In this document: positions 25,738-34,822 of the stretch, piece by piece
Layout of the letters: every line of letters starts with the position of its first letter
Numbering within the stretch: position 1 is the first letter of the stretch
Assembly: GCA_020830965.2 (NCBI GenBank)
Contig: JACCFC020000022.1
Span: forward strand, 1 to 56,240
From: Neisseriaceae bacterium TC5R-5
GTDB lineage: Bacteria > Pseudomonadota > Gammaproteobacteria > Burkholderiales > Chromobacteriaceae
Length of the DNA: 56,240 bases
Reading direction: 5' to 3'
Translations under genes and position numbers: made by a program
Notes under the pieces: model-generated
The model's database searches: none
Told to the model about the DNA's origin: nothing
Seen by the model: only the letters and a program-made list of their open reading frames with translations

Positions 25738-27180
25738 ATGCAAGCTACTGCAGAATCTGCTGGGCAAACTGAAGCATTGACCGCTGATTTTAACGATCTA
25801 CATCGATTGAGCCGTGAGGTGGTTTTTCCTGCTCTGGAACTAAGGCAGGACTGGTTGCATAAGCTGATGTGCCTGATTCAGGAAAATAGTCAGTTATTGC
25901 AGGAGGCTGTCAGCCAGGACTTTGGACATCGTAGCACGGTAGAAACCCGCCTGGCAGAGCTGTTCCCTGCGCTAGAGGCTATCCGGCATGCCCATAAACA
26001 TTTACCGCGTTGGATACGTGCCGAGGGGCGTGATGTGTCGTTTTGGTTTTGGCCGTCTAACAATAGCGTGATGCCGCAGCCCTTAGGTGTGGTCGGCATT
26101 ATCGTGCCGTGGAATTACCCGCTGTATTTAACGTTTGGCCCTCTGGTAGCGGCTCTGGCGGCGGGTAACCGCGTGATGATAAAAATATCGGAGCTCACCC
26201 CCAGCACCGGCGCGTTATTGGAGCGACTGTTGACTCGCTATCTAGGTGCGGATGTGGTGCGGGTAGTGAATGGTGACACTGAGGTGGCGCAGGCATTCAC
26301 CCGTTTGCCCTTTGACCATTTGTTGTTTACTGGTTCCACCGCCGTGGGGCGGCAGGTGATGCGTGCAGCGGCGGATAATCTTACTCCGGTAACTTTAGAG
26401 CTTGGCGGTAAGTCACCGGTGTTGGTAAGCAGTGGTGCGCAGTTGGAGCGTGCTGCTGCCGCCATTGTTACCGGCAAAATGTTAAATGCCGGGCAAACCT
26501 GCGTGGCGCCGGACTATCTGCTGGTGCAGGAAAAAGACGCTTATGCTTTGTTGAATGCTATCCGGCGTGCTGCTGCTAAAAGCTATCCAACGCTGGCTGA
26601 TAACCCTGATTACACCGCCATCATCAATGAACGTCACCATCAGCGCTTATTAGCCTGCTTGGAAGAAGCCAAGGCAGCGGGTGCCAGTGTGGAGCAAATC
26701 AATCCAGCGAATGAAACGCTGGCGGGTAGTCGCAAGTTTCCGTTGACGCTGGTGCAAAACTGCCCGGACAGTTGTCAGTTGATGCAGGAAGAAATTTTTG
26801 GGCCTATCTTGCCGGTAATAACGTATGACAAGTTTGAGGATGCGCTTGCCTATATCCAGGCACGGCCTCGTCCATTGGCTTTGTATTTGTTTGATGACGA
26901 CCCTATCCGCATTCAATGGGCACTATTGGCGACGATTTCTGGCGGGGTAGCGGTTAATGAAACCGTCCTGCAGGTGGTGCAGGATGATCTGCCCTTTGGT
27001 GGCGTCGGGCCATCCGGCATGGGGCATTATCACGCGCAGGAAGGGTTTTTAACTTTTTCCAAACTCAAACCCGTTTATCGACAGAATAAGTGGGCAGCGA
27101 CCTGGCTTACTCGCCCCCCCTACGGCGCAAAAATAGAGTTTTTGCTGAAGTGGATGCTGCGCGGCAAGGTGCGCAAATAA
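25738..27180 (+). CDS. Aldehyde dehydrogenase, coniferyl aldehyde dehydrogenase type
   Basis: This 480-residue NAD(P)-dependent enzyme oxidises an aldehyde to the acid. The catalytic cysteine is C255 in NAGQTCVAPDYLL and the general base is E221 in LELGGKSP. The Rossmann segments PWNYPLYLTFGP and FTGSTAVGRQV are present. The VAPDYLL continuation, short length and C-terminal PFGGVGPSGMGHYH are typical of the coniferyl aldehyde dehydrogenase (CalB) branch, which also includes fatty aldehyde enzymes. The true substrate cannot be read from sequence, and no lignin-monomer genes are nearby. The C-terminal basic tail after residue 455 might contact membrane. It appears to be a single-gene unit. Confidence 0.85.
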   Translation: MQATAESAGQTEALTADFNDLHRLSREVVFPALELRQDWLHKLMCLIQENSQLLQEAVSQDFGHRSTVETRLAELFPALEAIRHAHKHLPRWIRAEGRDVSFWFWPSNNSVMPQPLGVVGIIVPWNYPLYLTFGPLVAALAAGNRVMIKISELTPSTGALLERLLTRYLGADVVRVVNGDTEVAQAFTRLPFDHLLFTGSTAVGRQVMRAAADNLTPVTLELGGKSPVLVSSGAQLERAAAAIVTGKMLNAGQTCVAPDYLLVQEKDAYALLNAIRRAAAKSYPTLADNPDYTAIINERHHQRLLACLEEAKAAGASVEQINPANETLAGSRKFPLTLVQNCPDSCQLMQEEIFGPILPVITYDKFEDALAYIQARPRPLALYLFDDDPIRIQWALLATISGGVAVNETVLQVVQDDLPFGGVGPSGMGHYHAQEGFLTFSKLKPVYRQNKWAATWLTRPPYGAKIEFLLKWMLRGKVRK

Positions 27181-27184
27181 GCTT

Positions 27185-27222
27185 AGCAGTGCCGCATCCA
27201 GAGTAGGTGCGGCGCTGCTTGT
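27185..27222 (+). terminator. Terminator between aldehyde dehydrogenase and glpQ
   Basis: AGCAGTGCCGCA pairs with TGCGGCGCTGCT (one G-T pair) around an 11-base loop, then TGTTCG. The two flanking genes converge here. The T-run is weak. Confidence 0.6.
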
Positions 27223-27235
27223 TCGAAGCCGTTTT

Positions 27236-28258
27236 TTAGCGGAGTGGTTTAAAAGCCTGACGTGCTTTATAGGCTAAATCAGGGTAATTCGAAAACATGC
27301 CATCCATCCCCATTTCCAGGTAAGTTTGGTATTGGGTAGCCGCTTCAGTGGGGTCGATTTTATTAAAGGTCCAACCATGTACTTGTAAACCAGCTGCATG
27401 GGCTTGATCGATAAAGGCTTTGGTCACCGGATAGTCTTTACTGCCTATGCTCAGGCCCACACCTTCCGCAAAGCTGGCTACATCCTGTAGTGTCAACACG
27501 GTAGGAGTAGAGCCAACCATCAGCCCAAGGCCAGCCTTGCCATTGCTATCTATTACCGCAGCTCCCAGCATAATCTGTGGCATTTTATTGTTTTGTGTCA
27601 GCTCTTTTTTGCGCATGCTACGCAGGGTTTCATCGCTGAAAGACTGGATAAAAACCTTGCTGCTGCCGTTGTAAGCATTGCTTTTTAGGGCTTGCAAAAT
27701 ACCATCTTCCATTACCGGGTCGGCTTGTTTGGCTTCCGGGTAAATTCCCACAACACGATTATTCAGCTTGCTTTGTTGCTGGGCAAAAGTGATTACTTCC
27801 TGGAAAGTTGGGATATGGAAAGGATTAGCCATACTTGGCGTGAAATCGGGGTAGCTACTTTTTGCTGTGCCAACAGGCTTGACCTGCAGGGTTTGAATTT
27901 CAGCTAGGGTGAAATCAGCGACTTTATAGCCGCCGTTGCGCGGTTCAAACAGCTCTGCCACATTGGTGGTGCGATTGAGTGTGTCATCATGCATCGCCAC
28001 CAACTGATTATCTTTAGTGAGTTGTAGGTCGGGTTCAATATAATCGGCCCCCATTTTTATCGCTAACTCATAGCCTGCTAAAGTGTGCTCCGGTAAATAA
28101 CCGCTAGCTCCACGATGGGCAATGACTAAGGCGGGCTGATTTGGCCCGAAGCGATTGAGGTTGGTACTGCTAATACCTGTACTACCGCCACCGCTATCAC
28201 CACAGGCGCTCAGCCCAAACAGAACGAGTGATAAGGCCAAGATAAGTTGCTTCTTCAT
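27236..28258 (-). CDS. glpQ: Glycerophosphodiester phosphodiesterase, lipoprotein
   Basis: This 340-residue enzyme hydrolyses glycerophosphodiesters to glycerol 3-phosphate and an alcohol. The start at 28258 (MKKQLILALS) has AAGGGG upstream and gives a lipoprotein signal with lipobox LSAC, then a Gly/Ser-rich linker. The GDPD domain has the catalytic IAHRGASGY, the metal ligands in YIEPDLQLTKDNQLVAMHD with TLNRTT, and a late VHGWTFN. It resembles periplasmic GlpQ of E. coli but is lipid anchored. Lgt encoded at 20.6 kb would modify it. It has no glpT neighbour here. Repeat copy B lies in its upstream region. Confidence 0.92.
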   Translation of the reverse strand: MKKQLILALSLVLFGLSACGDSGGGSTGISSTNLNRFGPNQPALVIAHRGASGYLPEHTLAGYELAIKMGADYIEPDLQLTKDNQLVAMHDDTLNRTTNVAELFEPRNGGYKVADFTLAEIQTLQVKPVGTAKSSYPDFTPSMANPFHIPTFQEVITFAQQQSKLNNRVVGIYPEAKQADPVMEDGILQALKSNAYNGSSKVFIQSFSDETLRSMRKKELTQNNKMPQIMLGAAVIDSNGKAGLGLMVGSTPTVLTLQDVASFAEGVGLSIGSKDYPVTKAFIDQAHAAGLQVHGWTFNKIDPTEAATQYQTYLEMGMDGMFSNYPDLAYKARQAFKPLR

Positions 28259-28309
28259 TAGGTCATCCCCTTGCTGGTTAGATTGCAACGATTCCAATGT
28301 TTTTTGTTA

Positions 28310-28425
28310 AAAGCCGCTAACATAATCCCTGATCCAGCGTTGCGCCTTCTTGTCGTACCACTGGTACCGTCTTCGTCGGCGCGCTTTGGCTCAGGTGCTC
28401 TTCGAGGCTTTGTTAGCGGCTCTAA
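28310..28425 (+). repeat. Intergenic repeat with inverted ends, copy B
   Basis: About 116 bases with the best-preserved ends: AGCCGCTAACA at the left and its exact complement TGTTAGCGGCT at the right. Internal GATCCAGCGTTG (28331-28342), TCGTCGGCGCGC and CTTCGAGG match copies A and C. It lies between the divergently read glpQ leader and the sodB terminator. Confidence 0.8.
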
Positions 28426-28528
28426 GTTCTACTGGAAGATGCCAGATTATCAATCTTCAATATGACGAGCTAGTGACATAGTGTTTGTTTTTGGTGCTAA
28501 AAATGCTTTTGTCTTGACGTGAGGCGTA

Positions 28529-28550
28529 AAAAAGGGGCGAATGCCCCTTG
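28529..28550 (-). terminator. Terminator after sodB
   Basis: On the minus strand AAGGGGC pairs with GCCCCTT around a 4-base loop and runs into T6. It lies 24 bases behind the sodB stop. Confidence 0.88.
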
Positions 28551-28573
28551 ATGATGATATTTAAAGTGAACTG

Positions 28574-29155
28574 TTAACCTGCAAAGTTCTTAGCAACAAA
28601 GTCCCAGTTTACTAACTTCCAGAAGCTCTCCAGATAGTTAGGGCGGCTGTTACGGTAGTCGATATAATAGGCGTGCTCCCACACATCACAGGTCAACAAA
28701 GGCTTTTTGTCGGTGGTGAGAGGAGTGGCAGCATTGCTGGTAGAAACCAGATCAAGTGAGCCATCGTTATTTTTTACCAGCCAGGCCCAGCCAGAACCGA
28801 AAGTACCGACGGCAGTTTGAGTAAAAGCCTTTTTGAACTCATCAAAAGAGCCCCACTTGGCTTTGATGGCGTCGGCTAGTGCACCACTGGGTTCGCCACC
28901 GGCATTTGGTGCCAAGCTAAACCAGTAGAAGGTGTGATTCCATACTTGCGCGGCGTTATTGAAGATACCACCAGAGGATTTTTTGACGATTTCCTCTAAA
29001 GAGGCATTTTCAAACTCAGTGCCTTTGATCAGATTGTTCAGATTGGTGATATAAGTCTGGTGATGTTTGCCATAGTGGAATTCCAGAGTTTCTTTAGAAA
29101 CGTGTGGAGCCAAGGCGTCGAGTGCGTAGGGCAGTTCCGGTAGTTTATGTTCCAT
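28574..29155 (-). CDS. sodB: Superoxide dismutase [Fe]
   Basis: This 193-residue cytosolic enzyme converts superoxide to oxygen and hydrogen peroxide. The start at 29155 ([17 protein letters not shown]) has an excellent AAGGAGAG site. Metal ligands are visible: the N-terminal histidine in HYGKHHQTY, the second in VWNHTFYW, and D and H in [13 protein letters not shown]. The [14 protein letters not shown] and [11 protein letters not shown] segments favour the iron type, although cambialistic activity cannot be excluded. It is a single-gene unit with its own terminator. Confidence 0.95.
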   Translation of the reverse strand: MEHKLPELPYALDALAPHVSKETLEFHYGKHHQTYITNLNNLIKGTEFENASLEEIVKKSSGGIFNNAAQVWNHTFYWFSLAPNAGGEPSGALADAIKAKWGSFDEFKKAFTQTAVGTFGSGWAWLVKNNDGSLDLVSTSNAATPLTTDKKPLLTCDVWEHAYYIDYRNSRPNYLESFWKLVNWDFVAKNFAG

Positions 29156-29206
29156 GATGCTCTCCTTGTTGAAGTAGTGATGCCGCATAGGCAAATGCAA
29201 TTTCGC

Positions 29207-29236
29207 AGTGTACTGGAATCGGAGAGTTGTCGCCAA
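29207..29236 (-). promoter_or_regulatory. Possible sodB promoter
   Basis: On the minus strand TTGGCG (29231-29236) and TACACT (29207-29212) are 18 bases apart, about 50 bases before the sodB start. The match to consensus is moderate. Confidence 0.35.
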
Positions 29237-29271
29237 TAGTTGACTAAAAAGCTAAAGTAAAGGCCAATCCC

Positions 29272-30447
29272 TTGCAGTACGACGTTATCGTAATAGGTGC
29301 CGGCGCAGCCGGTTTGATGTGTGCTGCGACTGCCGGACAGCGCGGCCGGCGTGTTTTCGTGTTGGACCACGCAAGCAAGTTGGCGGAGAAAATCCGTATT
29401 TCCGGCGGTGGTCGTTGTAATTTCACTAATGTTTATAGCCGCTTTGATCGTTATTTGTCGGCCAACCCTCATTTTTGTCGCTCGGCGCTCAGCCAGTTCA
29501 CGCCACAGGATTTTATTGCCATGGTAGAACGTCATGGTATTGCCTATCACGAAAAGAAGCTAGGGCAGCTATTTTGCGATCAGAGTAGCGAGCAAATTAT
29601 TCAGATGCTGGTCAGCGAATGTGAGCAGGCTGGTGTTCAGCGGCAGATGGGGGTAACGATTGAGACGGTGATGCAACAGCCGGGTGGATTTCAGTTGCAG
29701 ACTACACAAGGTCGCTTGCAGAGCGAGTCCTTAGTCGTCGCCACCGGCGGTTTATCTATTCCGCAGATTGGCGCCACCCCGTTTGGTTATCAATTGGCCG
29801 AGCAGTTTGGCTTGCCACTGACGACCCTGGCACCGGCATTGGTGCCACTGACTTTTCATGTTGAAGATGTTACTTATTTTGCCGATTTGGCTGGTGTGTC
29901 ACTGGATGTGGAAGTTGCCATTGGTAAAACCAGTTTCCGGGAAAATGTGCTGTTTACGCATAAAGGATTGTCCGGCCCGGCAATTTTGCAGATTTCTTCA
30001 TATTGGCAGCCGGGGCAGGCCTTAAGTCTGAATCTGCTGCCAGATCATGATGCCAGCGATTGGTTGCAACAGAAAGCGAGTAGTGAGCAACTGATCGCCA
30101 ATGCGTTGGCTGAATTTGCCTGGCCCAAGCGTTTTGCCGAAGCCTGGTTGGCTCGATTGGACTATGCTGGGCGGCGACTGAAGGATTTGAGTCCTAAGCA
30201 ACGGCGACGACTGGCTGAACAATTGCATGGCTGGCAGCTTAAACCCAACGGGACCCAGGGTTATAAAAAGGCCGAAGTCACACTGGGTGGTGTCGCTACC
30301 CAAGCATTGTCCTCTAAAACCATGATGGCCAATACGGTGCCCGGTTTGTTTTTTATTGGGGAAGTGGTGGATGTCACCGGTTGGTTGGGTGGATATAACT
30401 TTCAGTGGGCCTGGTCATCCGGTTTCGTTGCCGGGCAGCATTGTTGA
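29272..30447 (+). CDS. FAD-dependent oxidoreductase, YhiN/HI0933 family
   Basis: This 391-residue flavoprotein belongs to the HI0933/YhiN family, whose reaction is not established. The dinucleotide-binding motif VIGAGAAGLMCA is at the N-terminus. The family hallmark ISGGGRCNFTN is near residue 43. Later segments VVATGGLSIPQIGATPFGY, FTHKGLSGPAILQIS and the C-terminal GEVVDVTGWLGGYNFQWAWSSG complete the FAD fold. The start appears to be a TTG at 29272 with AAAGG upstream, giving MQYDVIVIGAG. Its last 33 bases overlap the 3' end of queG on the other strand. Confidence 0.9.
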   Translation: MQYDVIVIGAGAAGLMCAATAGQRGRRVFVLDHASKLAEKIRISGGGRCNFTNVYSRFDRYLSANPHFCRSALSQFTPQDFIAMVERHGIAYHEKKLGQLFCDQSSEQIIQMLVSECEQAGVQRQMGVTIETVMQQPGGFQLQTTQGRLQSESLVVATGGLSIPQIGATPFGYQLAEQFGLPLTTLAPALVPLTFHVEDVTYFADLAGVSLDVEVAIGKTSFRENVLFTHKGLSGPAILQISSYWQPGQALSLNLLPDHDASDWLQQKASSEQLIANALAEFAWPKRFAEAWLARLDYAGRRLKDLSPKQRRRLAEQLHGWQLKPNGTQGYKKAEVTLGGVATQALSSKTMMANTVPGLFFIGEVVDVTGWLGGYNFQWAWSSGFVAGQHC

Positions 30448-31512
30448 GCGTTGTCGCTGTAATGCCCAATGTACTGATTCGGCGACCATCTCATCGGGGA
30501 AATTCAGCCTGGCTTCAAGAGCCGCGATGATGGCCGCGCTGCTGGTGGCATTACCTAAGCCGATGGCCAGATTGGATAGCCACTTGAAATAGCCTATGCG
30601 GTAGATTGGGCTGCCTGCCATTTTCTGTTTGAATTCGGCTTCACTCCAGCCAAATAGCTCAAGCAGGCTAATATCATCCAAGCCATGTCGCACGGTGAAA
30701 TCACTTTCGGCACTGGTGACGGCAAAACGGTTCCATGGGCAGTACAGCTGGCAATCATCGCAACCATAGACGCGATTGCCAATCAGTGGGCGCAAAGCCA
30801 AGGGGATGGCCGTTTTTAACTCGATGGTTAAATAGGAAATACAGCGCCGCGCATCAACGGTATAGGGCTCAGTGATCGCACCCGTGGGGCAAACATCGAT
30901 GCAGCGCGTGCAGCGGCCACAATGTTCGCTATCTGGCGGGTCGGTGGGTAGTGGGAGATCGGTAAATATTTCCCCCAGAAAAAATAACGAGCCTTGATCT
31001 TTATTTAGTAGCAGTGTGTGTTTACCGCGCCAGCCCAGGCCTGCCTGACTGGCGAGGGTGACCTCGGCAACCGGCGCACTATCGGTGAAGACGCGAAAAC
31101 CAAAGGGGCCAATGTGTGTCTGAATACGTTCGGCTAGTGTTTGTAAGCGGCTGCGTAACACCTTGTGATAATCACGTCCCAGTGCATAGCGTGACAGATA
31201 GGCTTTATGACTATCCGCCAGCACCGTTTCCGCATTTTTGGCCTGTGGCCAGTAATTCATACGGACTGAAATGATTGTTAAGCTGCCAGGTACTAACTCT
31301 GCCGGTGTACGCCGCAAATCAGCATGGCGTGCCATATATGCCATCTCACCGTGATAACCGGCGGCTAACCAGTTATTGAGTTTCTGTGTGGCGCTGGCTG
31401 ATAGCATGGCCGGCCCTATGCGAGCGTCAGCAAATTTTAATTCTTGTGCCCATGCTTTAATTTGCTGGGCCAATTGGCGATAATTCAATTTTCTATCGGG
31501 GCTTTGCGTCAT
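30415..31512 (-). CDS. queG: Epoxyqueuosine reductase
   Basis: This 365-residue enzyme performs the last step of queuosine synthesis in tRNA, reducing epoxyqueuosine with cobalamin and two [4Fe-4S] clusters. Cluster ligands are in CGRCTRCIDVCPTGA and CDDCQLYCP. The N-terminal part has the family segments RYALGRDYHKVLR, FTDSAPVAE and GWRGKHTLL. A HEAT-like C-terminal domain follows. Its start codon overlaps that of tsaE on the opposite strand, and its 3' end overlaps the flavoprotein gene. The queG-tsaE-amiC neighbourhood is widespread in proteobacteria. Confidence 0.96.
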   Translation of the reverse strand: MTQSPDRKLNYRQLAQQIKAWAQELKFADARIGPAMLSASATQKLNNWLAAGYHGEMAYMARHADLRRTPAELVPGSLTIISVRMNYWPQAKNAETVLADSHKAYLSRYALGRDYHKVLRSRLQTLAERIQTHIGPFGFRVFTDSAPVAEVTLASQAGLGWRGKHTLLLNKDQGSLFFLGEIFTDLPLPTDPPDSEHCGRCTRCIDVCPTGAITEPYTVDARRCISYLTIELKTAIPLALRPLIGNRVYGCDDCQLYCPWNRFAVTSAESDFTVRHGLDDISLLELFGWSEAEFKQKMAGSPIYRIGYFKWLSNLAIGLGNATSSAAIIAALEARLNFPDEMVAESVHWALQRQRSTMLPGNETG

Positions 31513-31993
31513 GGTGGTAGATGATAGCAGCGTTTGCAGCGCTTACTTAAAAGACGAGTCCGCTACTTTGGCGTTGGGTGGTGTTTTTGCACAAGTGGCC
31601 AGTCCCGGCATGGTGATTTACTTATTAGGTGATCTTGGCGCAGGGAAAACCACGTTTACACGCGGTCTGCTGAATGGCTTAGGGCATCAGGGCAAGGTGA
31701 GAAGCCCCACGTATACGCTAGTGGAAAGCTACGATATTGCGCACTATCAAGTACATCATTTCGATTTATACCGTTTTGCTGATCCCTCCGAGTGGGAGGA
31801 TGCGGGTTTTCGGGAGTATTTTAGTCCGGATAGCCTATGTTTGGTGGAGTGGCCACAACAGGCCGCTGCCTTGCTGCCTGCGCCAGATGTGGTACTGGAA
31901 CTGACTCTGGCGGAATCGGGTCGTCGTTATCGTTTAATTGCTCATACGGATACTGGAAAGTCATGCCTGATTTCTTTCGCCGCAAATTGCTAG
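31511..31993 (+). CDS. tsaE: tRNA threonylcarbamoyladenosine biosynthesis protein TsaE
   Basis: This 160-residue P-loop ATPase works with TsaB and TsaD to put threonylcarbamoyl on A37 of tRNAs. Walker A is [13 protein letters not shown] near residue 40, followed by [17 protein letters not shown] and VEWPQQA. The first ATG overlaps the queG start by two bases on the other strand. GTG codons just downstream could be the true start. The 3' end overlaps amiC by 31 bases, so tsaE and amiC are translationally linked. Confidence 0.94.
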   Translation: MVVDDSSVCSAYLKDESATLALGGVFAQVASPGMVIYLLGDLGAGKTTFTRGLLNGLGHQGKVRSPTYTLVESYDIAHYQVHHFDLYRFADPSEWEDAGFREYFSPDSLCLVEWPQQAAALLPAPDVVLELTLAESGRRYRLIAHTDTGKSCLISFAANC

Positions 31994-33195
31994 GTGCTGT
32001 AGCAGCTACTTTTCTGTTATCAATTTCGCGTGTTGGCTTTGCGGCTAGCAGTCAAATTGTTGCGTTACGTATTTGGCCTTCCAGCACTTATACCCGGATT
32101 ACATTGGAGGCCAGTGAATCGATTCAGTTTAAACAGTTCACAATTGCCAATCCCGACCGATTGGTGATTGACCTGCAAGGTGTGAGGCTGAATAGTGTGT
32201 TGAAGGATATCGGCCGCCAGATTGCGGACGCTGACCCTTATATCAAGACCGCACGTGCCGGTCAGTTTGATGCCACCACGGTGCGTCTGGTGTTGGAGTT
32301 AAAAGCCGAGGTCAAGCCGAATGTGTTTGCGCTGGCTCCAGTGGCTGAATATAAGCATCGTCTGGTTGTTGATCTTTACCCGGCTGGGGTGCAGCAGGAT
32401 GGCTTGTTAGCACTATTGCAGGGTTCCAGCAAGGATAAGCCGGAACCGGCAGATGTGCAGGAGCAGGCTAAGCCTAAAAAGAAAAATGGTAGCCGCACGA
32501 TTGTGGTGATGCTGGACCCAGGTCATGGTGGAGAGGACCCCGGCGCTGTCGGTTTGAATGGTACGCGGGAGAAAGATATTGTTCTGCGCATTGGTAAACA
32601 GTTAAAGCGGCTGATTGATGCCGAAGGCAATATGAAAGCCTATATGACGCGGGAGGAGGATGTGTTTATCCCGCTGGCGGTACGGGTGGCCAAGGCGCGT
32701 AAACTGGGGGCAGATTTATTTGTTTCCATCCACGCTGATGCCGCACCTAATCGCAGTGCGAAAGGCTCATCGGTTTATGCTTTATCAGAAAAAGGTGCGA
32801 CCAGTGTATTTGCCAAAGCATTGGCGCAAAGTGAAAACAATTCAGACCTGATCGGTGGGGTGAAGGTGGATGGAAAAGACCGCTACCTGGCACATACCTT
32901 ATTCGATCTGACACAAACGGCAACGATCAATGACAGCTTGAAACTGGGCAAGACGGTGCTAGGGCATTTGGGCAATCTCAACAAACTGCATAAAAACAGT
33001 GTCGAACAAGCTGGTTTCGCCGTACTGAAGGCCCCGGACATTCCTTCCATTCTGGTGGAAACGGCCTTTATTTCTAATCCGGAAGAAGAGCAAAGACTGT
33101 TAAGCAGCGATTTTCAGCAACAAATGGCCGAGGCGATTTTCAAGGGGCTGCAGGGCTACTTTGCGAAAGGCGCGGCGCTGGCAGTGAGAACATAA
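31963..33195 (+). CDS. amiC: N-acetylmuramoyl-L-alanine amidase AmiC-like
   Basis: This 410-residue periplasmic amidase cleaves the bond between muramic acid and the peptide stem and helps split the septum. The start at 31963 ([10 protein letters not shown]) has GGAAAG upstream and gives a signal peptide with twin arginines (RRKLLG) ending in VGFAA, consistent with Tat export as in E. coli AmiC. An AMIN domain (about 30-130) is followed by a charged linker and an Amidase_3 domain. The catalytic domain carries the zinc-site segments [22 protein letters not shown] and [14 protein letters not shown]. The regulators EnvC or NlpD are not in this window. Confidence 0.93.
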   Translation: MPDFFRRKLLGAVAATFLLSISRVGFAASSQIVALRIWPSSTYTRITLEASESIQFKQFTIANPDRLVIDLQGVRLNSVLKDIGRQIADADPYIKTARAGQFDATTVRLVLELKAEVKPNVFALAPVAEYKHRLVVDLYPAGVQQDGLLALLQGSSKDKPEPADVQEQAKPKKKNGSRTIVVMLDPGHGGEDPGAVGLNGTREKDIVLRIGKQLKRLIDAEGNMKAYMTREEDVFIPLAVRVAKARKLGADLFVSIHADAAPNRSAKGSSVYALSEKGATSVFAKALAQSENNSDLIGGVKVDGKDRYLAHTLFDLTQTATINDSLKLGKTVLGHLGNLNKLHKNSVEQAGFAVLKAPDIPSILVETAFISNPEEEQRLLSSDFQQQMAEAIFKGLQGYFAKGAALAVRT

Positions 33196-33213
33196 GCGCA
33201 ACCAAGGTTGCAC

Positions 33214-33405
33214 TTAGTCGTCTAGCTTTATTTCGCTGCCTGGTGACTCTTCCTGTGCGGCCACTCGGTAGCGCTCACTAGCCCACTCCCCCAAATCAAT
33301 TAAACGGCACCGTTCACTACAGAAAGGGCGATAGCGGCTTTGTGCCTCCCAACGCACGCTAGTGCGGCAAGTAGGGCAAGCAACGGTGCGGACAGATTCA
33401 GACAT
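33214..33405 (-). CDS. yacG: DNA gyrase inhibitor YacG
   Basis: This 63-residue zinc protein binds GyrB and inhibits gyrase in E. coli. Four cysteines form the zinc site in ACPTCRT and [13 protein letters not shown], followed by an acidic tail. The start at 33405 ([13 protein letters not shown]) lies 8 bases behind the zapD stop; a TTG at 33426 inside zapD is less likely. The yacG-zapD-coaE-pilD order is a conserved block in beta- and gammaproteobacteria. Confidence 0.93.
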   Translation of the reverse strand: MSESVRTVACPTCRTSVRWEAQSRYRPFCSERCRLIDLGEWASERYRVAAQEESPGSEIKLDD

Positions 33406-33413
33406 GGTTAATT

Positions 33414-34172
33414 TTAGAACTTGCAACTGGTTAGCTGAAACTCCACATCCTGTTCAGTCTGGCGTGGGCGGGTTTCACCGGTGACAGCACTGATAAAGCG
33501 GATGTTGAGCGCGTATTTATTGGCAGATAACTCCGGTAGTAGCTCCAGACTATCATCGTAAGCCACACGGATTAACTGTACGACTTTACCGCCGGACATC
33601 TGCTGGAATGAGCCTTTGCGTGCAGTATATTGGTGCGTCTTACCGCTGTCGCGTAATAAGGTCAACAGGATGGCACTGGCTTCTGCCGTCGGCATCAGGG
33701 GGCTGGCCCAACGCTTAATCGCTTGTCGGCGGATTTCTGGCGATTTCTGCTGCCATAAGTGATAGGAGGGCAAGTCAAATTGGCAAGTTCCGCCCGGAAT
33801 GCCCGCACGTTGCTTGATCGCCATCAGCCATTCATTCTCGCGTAAGTGCTGACCAAATTTACCGGTTAGCGCTAACAGATGACCGGACGTTTTTTCGATA
33901 TCATCCAACACGTTTTCCAGCGTGTCTGCTGCGACATGCGGGTTTTCACGCAAGGTTTCCAGCGTTTGCTTTTGGCGCTCCAATTCTTGCAGTAAGTCTG
34001 CTTTTAAGTCTGCTCTGGAGGCGGTCTCCATTAATTCAAACAGGACCAGCAAGGCAGCGTGATGATCATGGGGATGATCTTTGTCGATAAAATAAGCGAG
34101 ACGAGCATATAAATACTCGAGACGGAGCAAAATTCGTGTTCGTTCGGTGACGGGAAACTCAAAACTAATCAC
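33414..34172 (-). CDS. zapD: Cell division protein ZapD
   Basis: This 252-residue protein bundles FtsZ protofilaments at the division site. It starts with the characteristic [18 protein letters not shown] and carries a helical N-terminal domain, then a beta-rich C-terminal domain ending around DVEFQLTSC. The family segments [10 protein letters not shown]-like [26 protein letters not shown] and YHLWQ are present and the length is normal. It overlaps coaE by 4 bases (ATGA type) and is followed by yacG. Confidence 0.94.
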   Translation of the reverse strand: MISFEFPVTERTRILLRLEYLYARLAYFIDKDHPHDHHAALLVLFELMETASRADLKADLLQELERQKQTLETLRENPHVAADTLENVLDDIEKTSGHLLALTGKFGQHLRENEWLMAIKQRAGIPGGTCQFDLPSYHLWQQKSPEIRRQAIKRWASPLMPTAEASAILLTLLRDSGKTHQYTARKGSFQQMSGGKVVQLIRVAYDDSLELLPELSANKYALNIRFISAVTGETRPRQTEQDVEFQLTSCKF

Positions 34173-34822
34173 GGCACATCAGCCCTTCTGCTTGGCTCAT
34201 CAGAGCCTTGTAATGGTCTATTAGCTAGCGTGGCAACATAATCACGGTGTTTGGCATCCACTTGCTGTCGTAAGGCGGCGAGGGTGTCATTATTAGCAAT
34301 GATATCATCAGCCAGCGTACAGCGTTGCTGTCGTGATAATTGTGTGGCCATAATTGCCCGCACGGCATCAGCACTAAGCTGATTACGTTGCATCACTCTA
34401 GCTAATTGTTGTGCTTCACTACAGTCCACCAGCAAGGTTCGGCTGGTCATCGCTAAATAGTGTCCGGTTTCAAATAATAGAGGCACAACCAAAATGGCAT
34501 AAGGCCCCTGAGCTTGTTGTAATAGATGGGTGCTATGTTGTCGGATCATCGGATGCAGGATCGCTTCCAGACGCTGCCGGGCTGCTGCATCAGCAAACAC
34601 CAATTGTCGCATCGCTTGGCGATCCAGCGCGCCTTCTGCATTAATCAACTGCGAGCCAAACGTATCGTGAATAGCAGGGATGGCGGCGCCTGCTATGCCG
34701 GTTAATTGATGCGAAATCTGATCGGTATCGATGACGGCTATGCCCAGCTCGGCAAAGCGACTGGCTGCGGCGCTTTTACCCGAACCAATGCCGCCGGTTA
34801 AGCCAACCACCTTAATAGCCAT
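34169..34822 (-). CDS. coaE: Dephospho-CoA kinase
   Basis: This 217-residue kinase phosphorylates dephospho-CoA to coenzyme A, the last step after CoaD (10.3 kb). The P-loop GLTGGIGSGKSAAA is at the N-terminus. DTDQISHQL, the lid region and VPLLFETGHY are intact. The C-terminal tail of about 15 residues ([11 protein letters not shown]) is slightly longer than usual. It overlaps pilD by 11 bases and zapD by 4, so all are one transcript. Confidence 0.95.
   Translation of the reverse strand: MAIKVVGLTGGIGSGKSAAASRFAELGIAVIDTDQISHQLTGIAGAAIPAIHDTFGSQLINAEGALDRQAMRQLVFADAAARQRLEAILHPMIRQHSTHLLQQAQGPYAILVVPLLFETGHYLAMTSRTLLVDCSEAQQLARVMQRNQLSADAVRAIMATQLSRQQRCTLADDIIANNDTLAALRQQVDAKHRDYVATLANRPLQGSDEPSRRADVP

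Noticed and set aside
25449-25780. Overlapping ORFs across repeat copy C
   Set aside because: Their frames run through the non-coding repeat and are not shared with the other copies.
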